64,000 nt of DNA from Pseudomonas aylmerensis. Its GTDB lineage: Bacteria > Pseudomonadota > Gammaproteobacteria > Pseudomonadales > Pseudomonadaceae. The notes under the pieces were generated by a model. It did no database searches. It worked only from the letters and a program-made list of their open reading frames with translations, and had not been told where the DNA came from. Position 1 is the first letter of the stretch. Each line of letters starts with the position of its first letter. The stretch spans positions 62,001 through 126,000 of the forward strand of contig NZ_MAUE01000028.1 of the NCBI RefSeq assembly GCF_001702265.1. Reading direction: 5' to 3'. Position numbers and translations under genes: made by a program. Positions 32,042 through 40,382 of this stretch are shown here, in pieces.

Positions 32042-32941
32042 ATGCCAGGCACTCGCGTCACCACTTACGGCATGGAGCAGCGCAGCGACCGCCCCGACTT
32101 CTACATCCGCGACAAACGCGGCAGGGCGGCGCTGACCAGTCCTCATCGCCATGAGTATTTCCAGATCCAGATCAACCTTGGCGGCGACACCGTGCAGCAT
32201 ATCGGCGGCGCGGTGCGGCCGTTCCCGCGTAATGCCCTGGCATTCATCCTGCCGCATCGGCTGCATGTGATCCCGCATCCCGAGGATGGCGAGTTCATGT
32301 TGATCAACTTCAGCCAGGCGTTTTTCCTGCCGCAGTTGACGTGCGATCCCCTGGACCTGGAAGACATCCCCATCGGCCAGGCGCCGGAACTGTCGCCGTT
32401 TCGCTTCCAGGAACAGCTGGACTTCATCCTCGACGATGCCACGTTCGAGCAGGTCAAAACCTGGCTGGCGCATATGCGCGACCTGGATGCCCATCGCACT
32501 TTCGGCGCGCGCGAGCGCCTCAAGGGCTATCTGTTCCAGCTGATCGGCCTGGTCTGCGAGCAATATGCCGAGCCGTTACAGGCGTTCGCTGCCAACAACG
32601 CCACCCGACGCGGGCGCAAGGATGCCCTGGCGCGGGTGCAGGCGCATATCCGCGAGCACCTGCATGAACCGACCCTCAACCTGACCGATACGGCCGCCGC
32701 GGCCTTTTTGTCGCCGAACTACCTGACCCACCTGCTGCGCAAGGAAACCGGCAAGCCTTTCTCGCAACTGGTGCTCGACCGCCGCATGCAATTGGCGCGC
32801 ACGCTGTTGCTCAACGGCACGCAGATGATTGGCGTGATTGCACATCGCTGTGGGTTTACCGATGAGGCGTACTTTTCCCGCTGTTTCCGCAAGGCTCACG
32901 GCATGGCGCCGGGGCAATTCAGGCGTCAATCCAGTGCATAG
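32042..32941 (+). CDS. AraC-family transcriptional regulator
   Basis: 299 residues. The N-terminal cupin-like sensor (about 1-150) contains SPHRHEYFQIQINLGG. The C-terminal DNA-binding domain (about 200-295) has two helix-turn-helix units: LSPNYLTHLLRKETGKPFSQ and IGVIAHRCGFTDEAYFSRCF, followed by KAHGMAPGQFR. It probably controls the FAH-family gene just upstream or a distant target. Confidence 0.88.
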   Translation: MPGTRVTTYGMEQRSDRPDFYIRDKRGRAALTSPHRHEYFQIQINLGGDTVQHIGGAVRPFPRNALAFILPHRLHVIPHPEDGEFMLINFSQAFFLPQLTCDPLDLEDIPIGQAPELSPFRFQEQLDFILDDATFEQVKTWLAHMRDLDAHRTFGARERLKGYLFQLIGLVCEQYAEPLQAFAANNATRRGRKDALARVQAHIREHLHEPTLNLTDTAAAAFLSPNYLTHLLRKETGKPFSQLVLDRRMQLARTLLLNGTQMIGVIAHRCGFTDEAYFSRCFRKAHGMAPGQFRRQSSA

Positions 32942-33040
32942 CGGCCGGCCTGCCGCTGCCTGTTAAGGCGTTTTACAAATCCACGACAATCGGTGTGTTT
33001 CTATTTGCATACAATTGCGCACTTCATCAGGGAGGCCAGT

Positions 33041-33487
33041 ATGCAAACACGTATCCGCGTGGCGACGACGGATGACATCGACACGCTTTTTGCCATCCGC
33101 ACCTCGGTGGTGCATAACCACTTGAGCCGCGAGCAGATGGCCGAACTGGGCATCACGCCGCAGGTGCTGGCCGACACTATCCAGGCAGCGCCCTGTGCCT
33201 GGATTGCCGAGGTGGAGGGCCAGCCGGTGGCGTTTGCCATGGTCGACCTGGCGCAGGGAGAGGTGTTTGCAATGTTCGTCTTGCCGTCGCACGAGCGCCT
33301 TGGCCTTGGACGCCAGTTGATGGCCGTGGCCGAGGCGGCGCTGTTCAAGCATCACCAGCGACTGTTCCTGATCACCGATGGTGGTGCCGACATTCGCGCC
33401 AACGGTTTCTACCAACGCCTGGGCTGGTCGGTAGTGGGCCGGGTCGAGGGTGACGACGTGCGTTATGAAAAGAGCAGGGTGGACTAA
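33041..33487 (+). CDS. GNAT-family N-acetyltransferase
   Basis: This 148-residue acetyltransferase has the acetyl-CoA loop in RLGLGRQLM (about 87-95) after beta-strand VFAMFVLPSHE. The C-terminal motif GADIRANGFYQRLGW with the usual Tyr is present. ATG 33041 follows AGGGAGGCC. The acceptor substrate is unknown. The next gene begins three bases after its stop. Confidence 0.85.
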   Translation: MQTRIRVATTDDIDTLFAIRTSVVHNHLSREQMAELGITPQVLADTIQAAPCAWIAEVEGQPVAFAMVDLAQGEVFAMFVLPSHERLGLGRQLMAVAEAALFKHHQRLFLITDGGADIRANGFYQRLGWSVVGRVEGDDVRYEKSRVD

Positions 33488-33490
33488 ACC

Positions 33491-33751
33491 ATGAGGCCCC
33501 TTGAGCCGCAGCCGTCCAACAGCCTGCGCTACTATGCGGTCGGGGTGCTGTGCGTGGCGGTGCTGCTCGGGGGGTATTTCATGCAGCTCAACGCCAAGGC
33601 GGATCGCCAGCGCGAGGAGGCCGCCGAGCGCCTGGCACTGTGTCGGCAAGTTGAGCGGGTTGCCAGTGTGGCAGTGTCCGGCAGCCTTGAACTTCGCGAT
33701 AGCTGCAAACAGTTGAGCGAACAGTCGATCAGCAGAGGCGCACCGAATTAA
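33491..33751 (+). CDS. Small single-pass membrane protein, 86 residues
   Basis: One hydrophobic segment (YYAVGVLCVAVLLGGYFMQL, about 14-33) is followed by a charged coiled stretch (KADRQREEAAERLALCRQVE). It starts three bases after the acetyltransferase stop, so the two are probably translated from one mRNA. No family recognised. Confidence 0.6.
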   Translation: MRPLEPQPSNSLRYYAVGVLCVAVLLGGYFMQLNAKADRQREEAAERLALCRQVERVASVAVSGSLELRDSCKQLSEQSISRGAPN

Positions 33752-33891
33752 TCAATAACCCTTTCTTATACGTGGATATATAGCGGAAGTTGCACCAAAA
33801 AGTGGCATTAATACCGCTGACTCCCTTTAAAAAAGTGTGGTTATTGAATGACTTACAACACTTTTAATCCGACGAAAGGATTAAAATAATC

Positions 33892-33994
33892 TTGTTACGG
33901 CTTTTTACAATCGGTAATATTGCCGGGCGTTCACCTCCCACGGTTTATGCATTTTTAAATCCCAAGTTTCCATCAGCTACTTGGGATTTTTTTT
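33892..33994 (+). ncRNA. Candidate small RNA with anti-Shine-Dalgarno segment
   Basis: A promoter TTGTTA (33892-33897), 18 bases, TAATAT (33916-33921) is followed by a start expected near 33928. A perfect rho-independent terminator ends at 33994. The RNA would be about 67 bases. It contains CACCTCCCACGG at 33931-33942, which is complementary to ribosome sites, in a likely unpaired stretch, then the terminator hairpin with a T8 tail typical of Hfq-bound RNAs. No ORF is present. A long 3' UTR of the upstream gene is the alternative. Confidence 0.4.
33958..33994 (+). terminator. Strong rho-independent terminator
   Basis: AATCCCAAGT (33958-33967) and ACTTGGGATT (33979-33988) form a perfect 10-bp stem with an 11-base loop, and the T-run reaches 33994. 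Confidence 0.9.
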
Positions 33995-34015
33995 GCCTGT
34001 GATTTGACCTCGGCG

Positions 34016-34960
34016 TCAAACTTCACCCTCGGCAAACTCTGCGCGCATGCGTCCATTACGTTTGGCTTGATACAGCAACTTGTCGACGTCTTCGACAAAA
34101 CCCAGCATCGCACTCTCGGGTGTGACGATCCGCGTACCGACACCCAGGCTCAAGGTCAGTTGGTTGGCGACGGGCGAAAAGCCGTGTTCGATCTGCTGCT
34201 GGCGGATCAGATGCAGGCAGCGTTGTGCCACTTGCCGGGCCGACGCCGCGTCGGTTTCCGGCAGCAGCCACACAAACTCTTCACCGCCGATACGCGCAAT
34301 GAAATCCCGTGGGCGATTGGCCGCCTGCGACAGTGTGCGTGCCACCTGGCGCAGGCATTCGTCACCCTTGATATGCCCGTAGTGGTCGTTGTACTGCTTG
34401 AAAAAATCGATATCCAGGATGATCAACGACAGCGGCAACTGGCTGCGCTGGGCGCTGGCCCATTCGCGCTCCAGCACGGTGTCGAACATGCGCCGGTTGG
34501 CGATGCCGGTGAGGCCGTCCTGGTAGGAATATTCCTCGAGTTGTTTCTGCAGGCGCACCAGGTGTTCTTCGGTCTTCTTGCGCTCGCTGATATCGAACAT
34601 GAAGCCAAGCAGTGCCTCGACTTCACCCTCTTTGCGCACCACATGCACCACGTCGCGAATCCACACGTAGTCGCCATTCGCCGTCAGTGCGCGGTAATCA
34701 GCCTCGTGGTCGACGCCGGCGCGCGATTGCGACACGCAGAAATTCACCACGTATTCGCGGTCATCCGGGTGCATGCGTTCGACCCAGTCATCGACGCTGA
34801 CCCAGCTTTGCGGGGTCCAGCCGAGCAATGCCTCGATCTGCGGGCCGATATAGCTGAAGGTCATGGTCTGCCAATCGATGCGCCAGGGGATGGCCTTGGT
34901 CGACTCCAATAGCGTCTTGTACACGTCACTGTCGGGCTGGCTCGGAGGGGCGATGCGCAT
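34016..34960 (-). CDS. PAS-GGDEF diguanylate cyclase
   Basis: This 314-residue cytoplasmic protein has an N-terminal PAS/PAC domain (about 20-130, PAC part DYVWIRDVVHVVRKEG) and a C-terminal GGDEF domain (about 140-310). The active-site motif is GGEEF at 225-229, a functional variant. RPRD at 216-219 lies five residues before it, as an inhibitory c-di-GMP site should. So it should make c-di-GMP and be feedback-inhibited. The frame is open upstream, but ATG 34960 starts just before the PAS domain. The ribosome site is weak. Confidence 0.88.
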   Translation of the reverse strand: MRIAPPSQPDSDVYKTLLESTKAIPWRIDWQTMTFSYIGPQIEALLGWTPQSWVSVDDWVERMHPDDREYVVNFCVSQSRAGVDHEADYRALTANGDYVWIRDVVHVVRKEGEVEALLGFMFDISERKKTEEHLVRLQKQLEEYSYQDGLTGIANRRMFDTVLEREWASAQRSQLPLSLIILDIDFFKQYNDHYGHIKGDECLRQVARTLSQAANRPRDFIARIGGEEFVWLLPETDAASARQVAQRCLHLIRQQQIEHGFSPVANQLTLSLGVGTRIVTPESAMLGFVEDVDKLLYQAKRNGRMRAEFAEGEV

Positions 34961-35208
34961 GCTGGAATGCTCGAGATGATGGCCAAAAGCCAAGAGCGTC
35001 TTTTGATCCACGCCTGGAGTCAAGCCCGGGCTTTGGCAGTAGGCGAGAGGTCTGGTTGACCGCTTTTCTGACGCCAGCGAACCGGCGGTTCCGGGGCAAA
35101 ATGAGTCAGGGTTGGCACTTTTGCGCGAATAGCCCCATCCCCTGCAAAACCTCATCTACTCTGTCTGCATCACAACTACCGGGTGAGGCCCAGGGAAGGG
35201 GACTTATC

Positions 35209-35457
35209 ATGATTTCCATCGTCGAATTCAACCGCATCATGGCCTCCGGCTTCCTGCCGCTTGCGTGCGATTGCACGGTGAACAGCGACGGTTCGCTGCG
35301 CATCAGCGTGTTCGAGCCAGTGTCCGGACGCGTCGACCTGCTGCTGACGCGCGTGTCCCCCGAGGGTCTGGACAGCATCCGTTCCATCGCAAACCTGATC
35401 GGCGAACTGCGCACCGAGCTCAAGGCCGGGCGCCGTGGCTTTGCGGCGGTCAGTTAG
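35209..35457 (+). CDS. DUF1652 domain-containing protein
   Basis: This 82-residue protein shows the DUF1652 pattern: FLPLACDCTVNSDGSLRISV near 15-34, then SGRVDLLLTRVSPEGLDSI and IANLIGELRTELKAG. ATG 35209 has AAGGGGA upstream. Its stop overlaps the stop of the minus-strand lipoprotein gene by four bases. The family is common in Pseudomonas and has no known function. Confidence 0.8.
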   Translation: MISIVEFNRIMASGFLPLACDCTVNSDGSLRISVFEPVSGRVDLLLTRVSPEGLDSIRSIANLIGELRTELKAGRRGFAAVS

Positions 35458-35594
35458 CTGTCGACGGTGTGGCTGGGCGTGTCGAGCGCGCCGTAGTAGC
35501 GCCAGCAGCAATGGCGGTGCTCCGGCAGGATCACGCAACCGCTGAGGCTGACGATCAGCAGGGCGGCAACCAGCATGGTAAGGCGACGGTACAT
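35454..35594 (-). CDS. Small predicted lipoprotein, 46 residues
   Basis: It starts MYRRLTMLVAALLIVSLSGC, a lipoprotein signal with lipobox LSGC (Cys20). The mature part is only about 27 residues (VILPEHRHCCWRYYGALDT) with a CC pair. ATG 35594 follows AAGAGGAAA, a good ribosome site. Likely membrane-anchored small peptide; function unknown. Confidence 0.6.
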   Translation of the reverse strand: MYRRLTMLVAALLIVSLSGCVILPEHRHCCWRYYGALDTPSHTVDS

Positions 35595-35729
35595 GGTGTT
35601 TCCTCTTGGTTTTACCTGCGTTAATCCTTCAACGCGGCCACCCGCGTAAATCCGTCGCGAAGCTTTCAGATATTTCATCAAGCCCTCTCATTCCCTGCGC
35701 AATACTGCTGGCGAGCACTGCCCGAAAAT

Positions 35730-35758
35730 AAATCCGCGCGGCCCGCGACGGATTTTTT
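35730..35758 (+). terminator. Rho-independent terminator with no assigned gene
   Basis: AAATCCG (35730-35736) pairs with CGGATTT (35749-35755) around a GC-rich inner stem, followed by T residues to 35758. It points rightward but no plus-strand gene lies between 35457 and it. It could end an unrecognised small RNA or act as an attenuator before the next gene. Confidence 0.6.
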
Positions 35759-35820
35759 GCGCACCTGCCGTTCAACCCATCAGCAACCCGCACTTTCGCC
35801 GGTTGCATGAAGGAGTTGCC

Positions 35821-36132
35821 ATGAGACCCCTGGCCAAATTGCGTTTTTCCTTGCTTGCTCCGCTGGCGCTCGCCGCGTTTGTGAGCACCCCGACTTTTGC
35901 CCAGACCGAAATCATCATCCAGCAGGCACCGCCGCCGCAGCGTGTGGAAGTGATTCCCGCCCAGCGCCCCGGCTACGCCTGGGACCGAGGCCACTGGCGC
36001 TGGGAAGGGCGCGGCTACGGTTGGGTGCCGGGTCACTGGCAGCCGGTGATGCGCAATGCGCGTTGGGAGCCCGGCCACTGGGAAGCCCATGGTCCGAACT
36101 GGTACTGGCGCGAAGGGCATTGGATCCGCTGA
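35821..36132 (+). CDS. YXWGXW-type repeat protein, exported
   Basis: 103 residues. Signal peptide of about 28 residues (LLAPLALAAFVSTPTFA) and a mature part made of Trp/His repeats: GYAWDRGHWRWEGRGYG, WVPGHWQPV, RWEPGHWEAHG and WYWREGHW. The repeated (W-x2)GHW unit marks the YXWGXW family, exported proteins of unknown role, possibly cell-wall or metal binding because of the His/Trp content. AAGGAG precedes ATG 35821. It lies just upstream of the sigma-factor operon. Confidence 0.75.
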   Translation: MRPLAKLRFSLLAPLALAAFVSTPTFAQTEIIIQQAPPPQRVEVIPAQRPGYAWDRGHWRWEGRGYGWVPGHWQPVMRNARWEPGHWEAHGPNWYWREGHWIR

Positions 36133-36163
36133 AACTTGACCCTTGGCCCCGAGAACTACCCGA

Positions 36164-36742
36164 TTGAAAGACTCTGATCCGGACGTTGAACTGCTGGCGC
36201 GTATCGGCAATAACGAACCTGCCGCCGTCAACGAAATGGTGACGCGCAAGCTCCCGCGTTTGCTGGCGCTCGCCAGTCGGATCCTGGGCGATGCCGATGA
36301 GGCCAAGGACGTGGCCCAGGAAAGCTTCCTGCGTATCTGGCGCCAGGCGGCCAACTGGCGCAGTGGCGAGGCGCGTTTCGACACCTGGTTGCACCGGGTC
36401 GCGCTCAACCTGTGTCACGACCGCCTGCGCCGGCGCAAGGAGCGCCCGCTGAGCGACGAGGACACGGCAGAACTGGCGGACAGTGCGCCGCCACCGGATG
36501 AACAGCTGGAAACCCTGGACCGCAGTGCCCGCATGGCCGCCGCGTTGGCGGCCTTGCCCGAACGCCAGCGCGAAGCCATCGTGCTGCAGTACTACCAGGA
36601 GCTGTCGAATATCGACGCCGCGGCCCTGATGAATATCAGCGTCGAGGCACTGGAGAGCCTGCTGTCGCGGGCCCGACGCCAGTTGCGCAGTCAACTTGCC
36701 GACACACCCGGGCTTGCCCGCCCAGGAAGGGGAAAATCATGA
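36164..36742 (+). CDS. ECF-type RNA polymerase sigma factor
   Basis: 192 residues from TTG 36164. Region 2 (DADEAKDVAQESFLRIWRQA, about 45-64) and region 4 (LPERQREAIVLQYYQELSNI, about 135-154) with a closing ARRQLRSQL are present, and region 3 is absent, as in ECF factors. An alternative TTG is at 36143; neither has a strong ribosome site. Its stop overlaps the next gene by ATGA. With the two downstream genes it forms a sigma / membrane anti-sigma / periplasmic sensor unit, similar in plan to metal-responsive CnrH systems. Confidence 0.85.
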   Translation: MKDSDPDVELLARIGNNEPAAVNEMVTRKLPRLLALASRILGDADEAKDVAQESFLRIWRQAANWRSGEARFDTWLHRVALNLCHDRLRRRKERPLSDEDTAELADSAPPPDEQLETLDRSARMAAALAALPERQREAIVLQYYQELSNIDAAALMNISVEALESLLSRARRQLRSQLADTPGLARPGRGKS

Positions 36743-37164
36743 CACCCGAACGCTTTGCTTATCTGGCCGACGTGTACGGGGCGGACCTGCAGCGCTGGCC
36801 CGACACCGAACAGCGCGCCGCCCAGGCGTTGCTCGACAGCGGCAATCTGCATGCGCGCGACGCCCTGCAGCAGGCGCGCTGGCTCGACCATCAGTTGGAC
36901 AGCCATCAACTCGCGTTGCCCGACCCGGCGCTGGTGCGGCAGATACGTCAATCCGCGCCACGCTCATTCTGGTCACGCTACGCCAGCTGGTTATCGCCCG
37001 CCGGCCTGGTCGGCGTGGGCATTGCCGGCATCGTCACCGGGATGCTGGTGGCGTCCATGAGCGTGCCGTTGCCCATGTTGTCATCCGAAGTGCTGCCCAG
37101 TGTCTTCGACCAGGGCGACGCCGAAGTCGTCTTTACCGTCAACGCTGAGGAAACCGAGCAATGA
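36739..37164 (+). CDS. Single-pass membrane protein, probable anti-sigma factor
   Basis: 141 residues. A cytoplasmic N-terminal half (about 1-80, MTPERFAYLADVYGADLQRW) is followed by one membrane helix (LSPAGLVGVGIAGIVTGMLVASM, about 84-106) and a short periplasmic tail. It overlaps the sigma gene and the next gene by ATGA on both sides, which implies stoichiometric production. Position and topology suggest it holds the sigma factor at the membrane. No canonical zinc anti-sigma motif is seen. Confidence 0.7.
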   Translation: MTPERFAYLADVYGADLQRWPDTEQRAAQALLDSGNLHARDALQQARWLDHQLDSHQLALPDPALVRQIRQSAPRSFWSRYASWLSPAGLVGVGIAGIVTGMLVASMSVPLPMLSSEVLPSVFDQGDAEVVFTVNAEETEQ

Positions 37165-37628
37165 CCGTCAGATCCCTTAAACCGTGGTTGTTCGTTTCGG
37201 TGTTGCTCAATGTGTTTTTGATCGGCGGGGTCGGCGGTGGCCTTTACCACTGGATGGCCAGCGCCAAACCGGCGCAAGTGCTGGTCAACCAGCACGGCCT
37301 GCGCCAGGCCATGATCAACCTGCCACCGGAGCGGCGCAGGGAACTGCGCCAGTTGCTGCGACGCAACAGTGCCGACAGCCAGCCGTTGATCATGGCCGGA
37401 CGTGAGGCGCGCATGGGGGTGATCAAGCAACTGGAGGCACCCACGCTGGACCATGAAGTGTTGGTGGCCGAGTTGGCCAAGGCGCGCGAGGCGGATGCAG
37501 CGCTAAGGGCGCTGGTGGATGGCACCCTGGCGCAGTTTGCCGGGACCTTGCCGCAGGATGAACGGCAGAAACTGGTGGAGGCGTTGTACCTGCGCGGGCA
37601 GGAGCGGGGGAAGAAGCCTCGGTCTTGA
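37161..37628 (+). CDS. Periplasmic heavy-metal sensor-like protein (Spy/CnrX superfamily)
   Basis: 155 residues. An N-terminal membrane anchor (PWLFVSVLLNVFLIGGVGGGLYHW, about 8-31) precedes a helical periplasmic domain with LPPERRRELRQLLRRN and LPQDERQKLVEALYLRG. This pair of helices is typical of the Metal_resist/CnrX family. It would sense a periplasmic metal or envelope stress and relay it to the anti-sigma protein. His residues are few, so the signal may not be a metal. Confidence 0.75.
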   Translation: MTVRSLKPWLFVSVLLNVFLIGGVGGGLYHWMASAKPAQVLVNQHGLRQAMINLPPERRRELRQLLRRNSADSQPLIMAGREARMGVIKQLEAPTLDHEVLVAELAKAREADAALRALVDGTLAQFAGTLPQDERQKLVEALYLRGQERGKKPRS

Positions 37629-37679
37629 GTCCATATTCGTTGCTGCGGTCGCGGTTGCCATGGGTTGCGCTTTTACAGC

Positions 37680-37728
37680 GGGTCACTTTGGAAAGGAGCC
37701 GGAATGCCGGCCCAGCCCAAAGTAACCC
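37680..37728. repeat. Inverted-repeat element (GGGTCACTTTGG ... CCAAAGTAACCC)
   Basis: Outer arms of 12 bases (37680-37691 and 37717-37728, one mismatch) enclose a second palindrome GCCGG-AATG-CCGGC. It fills most of the 214-bp gap between convergent genes and may act as a bidirectional terminator. It resembles dispersed elements found in Pseudomonas genomes. Confidence 0.6.
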
Positions 37729-37842
37729 AAGGGTTCGCATGGCGACCACGGTCAACCTTTAGAAGCTGGCTTGTCGGCGATGCCGGCACCTGGGTGTTAC
37801 GCCCAGCCAGGTTCTAAGATTTTATGTGGTGAGCGGGTTGAC

Positions 37843-39276
37843 CTACAGACGTTTGCCTACCAGCACTTCCTGCTCTCGCTCTGCGCTGTTGACGTTCACC
37901 GTGCGGGCGAGGCTCACGGTGTTGCCTTCAAACACACATTTCACCCGATCCCTGAATGCGGTCTGCGGATAGATCCAGGTCATCTCCAGCGTCTTTTGAT
38001 CCAACCAGCGGGCACCGGCCACGATCTGTGCGTGGTTGAATTCATAACCATGGTGCAACGCACGACCCGGCATGCTGGTGAGGCCTGTGAGCCAGTGGTC
38101 GATGCCGATCTGCAAGCGATGGGTGGCCTGGCTGTCGGTCAGTTCGAAGGTGAGTACATGACCTGTAAACGCGAACGACAGTTGGCGCACGCCAAGCCCG
38201 TTTTCGGCCACGACAAATACGCGTATCGAATCCTCGGGCGCCGGGCAGTCTGAAACCAATAGAGGCTGCTCAGCCATGCTCGCCAGCCGTTGCTCCAGCC
38301 GTGAATCGGCTTCGGGTTTCACGCTGCAATCCTCGCTGAAGGCTGCGGGAAAATAACGCTCGATAAACGGCACGATCTCTGCCGAGTTTTTCATCCCACC
38401 TACCAGCACCAAGGTTGCGTTGTGTTCGCGGTACACCGCGGCCATCTGCACGAACACCCCCAGCGCACTGAAGGCTGGGCGCGGTTTCATCATCCAGTGG
38501 TAGCCGTAGCGGCTGTCGGGGCCGCCCTGGGGTTGGGTAGCGGCCTGGACCCACGCCGCCGGCAATACCTGCCGGCCGTCCCAGACACCGTTCTGGGCAT
38601 GCAATACCGCCAGTTTCAGCGCCGCCGACACGGGGGCGGTAAGGCCGTTGCCGCCGGGGTTCACGCCGTCCGGGCCGATGTCCCAGGTTTCATTGTAAAT
38701 ATCCAAGGGGATGAACAGGCGCGGCTTGAGGTAGTCGTGCAGGGTTTGGCCGGTGACGCGGTTGATCAGCGCCGAGAGCATGTAGCTGGCCGCGCTGGTG
38801 TACACGTATTCGCTGCCCGGCGCGTAGGCCAGGGGGATCTTGAAGAACTCGGCGATCCAGCTGGTGCTGATGCTGCGCCACACTGAGCCGGAGGTGTTGC
38901 TGGCGTGCCCGGTGCGCATGGTCAGCAGGTGTTCGACAGTCATGTCGGCCAGGCGCGGGTCGGCGTTCGCGGGGACTTCATCGGGGAAGAAACGCACCAG
39001 CCGATCATCGAGATTGAGCAAGCCTTCTTGGATGGCCAGGCCGATGGCGCAGCCGGTAAAACTCTTGGCCATGGAGTGCAGCACGCGTGGCTCATTGGGA
39101 TCTACCGGCCACGTCCAGCCTTCGGCAACCACGTGGCCGTGGCGGTGCAGCATGAAGCCGTGCAGGTCGAGGTCGGCGGCCTTGACCTCATCCAGAAACG
39201 CGATCAAACGGTCGGGGTCAATACCAAGGCTGCTGGCGCTGGCGCGCGGCAGACCATCGTAGGAAGTCAGAGGCAT
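37843..39276 (-). CDS. Serine hydrolase of the beta-lactamase / penicillin-binding-protein fold
   Basis: 477 residues without signal peptide, so cytoplasmic. The catalytic motif S68-MA-K71 (VLHSMAKSFTG) and Y159-TS (YVYTSAASY) are those of class C beta-lactamase-like esterases and amidases. The extra C-terminal domain (about 345-477) is beta-rich. It starts 24 bases after the LysR stop in the same direction and is probably co-transcribed with it. It could open an ester or amide bond in the compound handled by the divergent operon. True beta-lactamase activity is unlikely without export. Confidence 0.75.
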   Translation of the reverse strand: MPLTSYDGLPRASASSLGIDPDRLIAFLDEVKAADLDLHGFMLHRHGHVVAEGWTWPVDPNEPRVLHSMAKSFTGCAIGLAIQEGLLNLDDRLVRFFPDEVPANADPRLADMTVEHLLTMRTGHASNTSGSVWRSISTSWIAEFFKIPLAYAPGSEYVYTSAASYMLSALINRVTGQTLHDYLKPRLFIPLDIYNETWDIGPDGVNPGGNGLTAPVSAALKLAVLHAQNGVWDGRQVLPAAWVQAATQPQGGPDSRYGYHWMMKPRPAFSALGVFVQMAAVYREHNATLVLVGGMKNSAEIVPFIERYFPAAFSEDCSVKPEADSRLEQRLASMAEQPLLVSDCPAPEDSIRVFVVAENGLGVRQLSFAFTGHVLTFELTDSQATHRLQIGIDHWLTGLTSMPGRALHHGYEFNHAQIVAGARWLDQKTLEMTWIYPQTAFRDRVKCVFEGNTVSLARTVNVNSAEREQEVLVGKRL

Positions 39277-39300
39277 GAAAAGGCTCGGCAAGGGTGGCGA

Positions 39301-40215
39301 TCAACGGCTGCGGTGTACCAGCCGGGAATAGGAAATCAGCATGCTGGTGAGTTCCTGGCTGACCCCGGTGAGGGGCGCTGAACGGCGGCTGATCAGGCAC
39401 ACATCCCGGGGCGCCAGGGGTTCTTCGATGGCGATGGTGGTGAGTGCGCTGGAAAACAGCTTCATCCCCGGCAGCATGCGCGGTTCGATGGTCAGGTAGT
39501 CGGTTTCCGAGACGATGTGCAGGGTTTCCAGCAGCGAGTCGGTGGTAATCGCGATCTTCGGCGGCGCCAGGCCCTGGGTGCGGAACAGCTGGACCAGGCG
39601 GTTTTCCGCGCCACCGATGACACCGGTGGAGCGCACGCTGATCCATTGGCAGTCCACCAGTTCCCGCACCGATCTGGCCTGGCCCAACGGGTGGCCCTTG
39701 CGCGCGATAATGCCGGCGCTGGAGCTGTAGAGACGGTCGATGGACAGGTCGATATCGGTGACATTCGGTGCCAGCGGGCACAGCACGAAATCCAGGCGAC
39801 CATCGCGGACCTTTTCGACCAGGCCCTTGGTGGTGCCGCTGGCCACGTGCACCTGGATGCGCGGGAAGCGTTGGGTGAAGTTGCTCAGCACCGGCACCAG
39901 CAGCTCGGCCAGGGGCTCGGAGGTCACGCCCAGGTCGATATGGCCTTCGGGCTCGCCTTTCCAGGGTTGCAGGTCGAGCAGCGCGCGTTCGCAATCGAGG
40001 GTGATGGAACGGGCGCGCACCAGGAACACTTCGCCAGCCGACGTCAGGTTGATGCCTTGGTTCGAGCGTTGCAGCAAGACCACGCCGAGTTCTTTTTCGA
40101 GGGTCTGGATCGATTGGGTCAGGGTGCTTTGTGCCACGTCCAACTGGCGCGCGGCAGAGCGGAAACTGCCTTTTTCGACCACGGCACAGAACGCACGAAG
40201 ATGGGTGAGTGTCAT
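39301..40215 (-). CDS. LysR-family transcriptional regulator
   Basis: 304 residues with an N-terminal winged helix (about 3-62, FRSAARQLDVAQSTLTQSIQ) and a periplasmic-binding-like effector domain (about 90-295). It is divergent from a dipeptide-type ABC operon, the usual position for a LysR activator. A 17-bp palindrome GATCGG-N5-CCGATC lies 76 bases upstream of its start and recurs before downstream genes. The effector is unknown. Confidence 0.88.
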   Translation of the reverse strand: MTLTHLRAFCAVVEKGSFRSAARQLDVAQSTLTQSIQTLEKELGVVLLQRSNQGINLTSAGEVFLVRARSITLDCERALLDLQPWKGEPEGHIDLGVTSEPLAELLVPVLSNFTQRFPRIQVHVASGTTKGLVEKVRDGRLDFVLCPLAPNVTDIDLSIDRLYSSSAGIIARKGHPLGQARSVRELVDCQWISVRSTGVIGGAENRLVQLFRTQGLAPPKIAITTDSLLETLHIVSETDYLTIEPRMLPGMKLFSSALTTIAIEEPLAPRDVCLISRRSAPLTGVSQELTSMLISYSRLVHRSR

Positions 40216-40290
40216 GAAGGACGGCCTCGGGTTTGAGCATTTGAACCATTGAATACCCGCCAGCTTATCTGATGCCTCCAGGTGCGCACA

Positions 40291-40307
40291 GATCGGTTTG
40301 GCCGATC
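40291..40307. promoter_or_regulatory. Candidate LysR operator 1
   Basis: GATCGGTTTGGCCGATC, a perfect 6-bp-arm palindrome with N5, between the divergent LysR and ABC binding-protein genes. A near copy is at 47056-47072 (15 of 17 identical). Confidence 0.55.
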
Positions 40308-40382
40308 AGGTTCATTATTTCTGAACGCGCGCAAACGGCTCCGGGCCCCGATTTTTCGGTAGGCTGGGGGCAGGTTGTGAAC

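Noticed and set aside
31052..32563. 503-residue minus-strand frame
   Set aside because: Opposite the FAH-family and AraC genes, which both show clear motifs.
37843..39276. Antibiotic-resistance beta-lactamase
   Set aside because: SxxK and YxS motifs are present but there is no signal peptide and the protein has an extra C-terminal domain. A cytoplasmic esterase/amidase is more likely.
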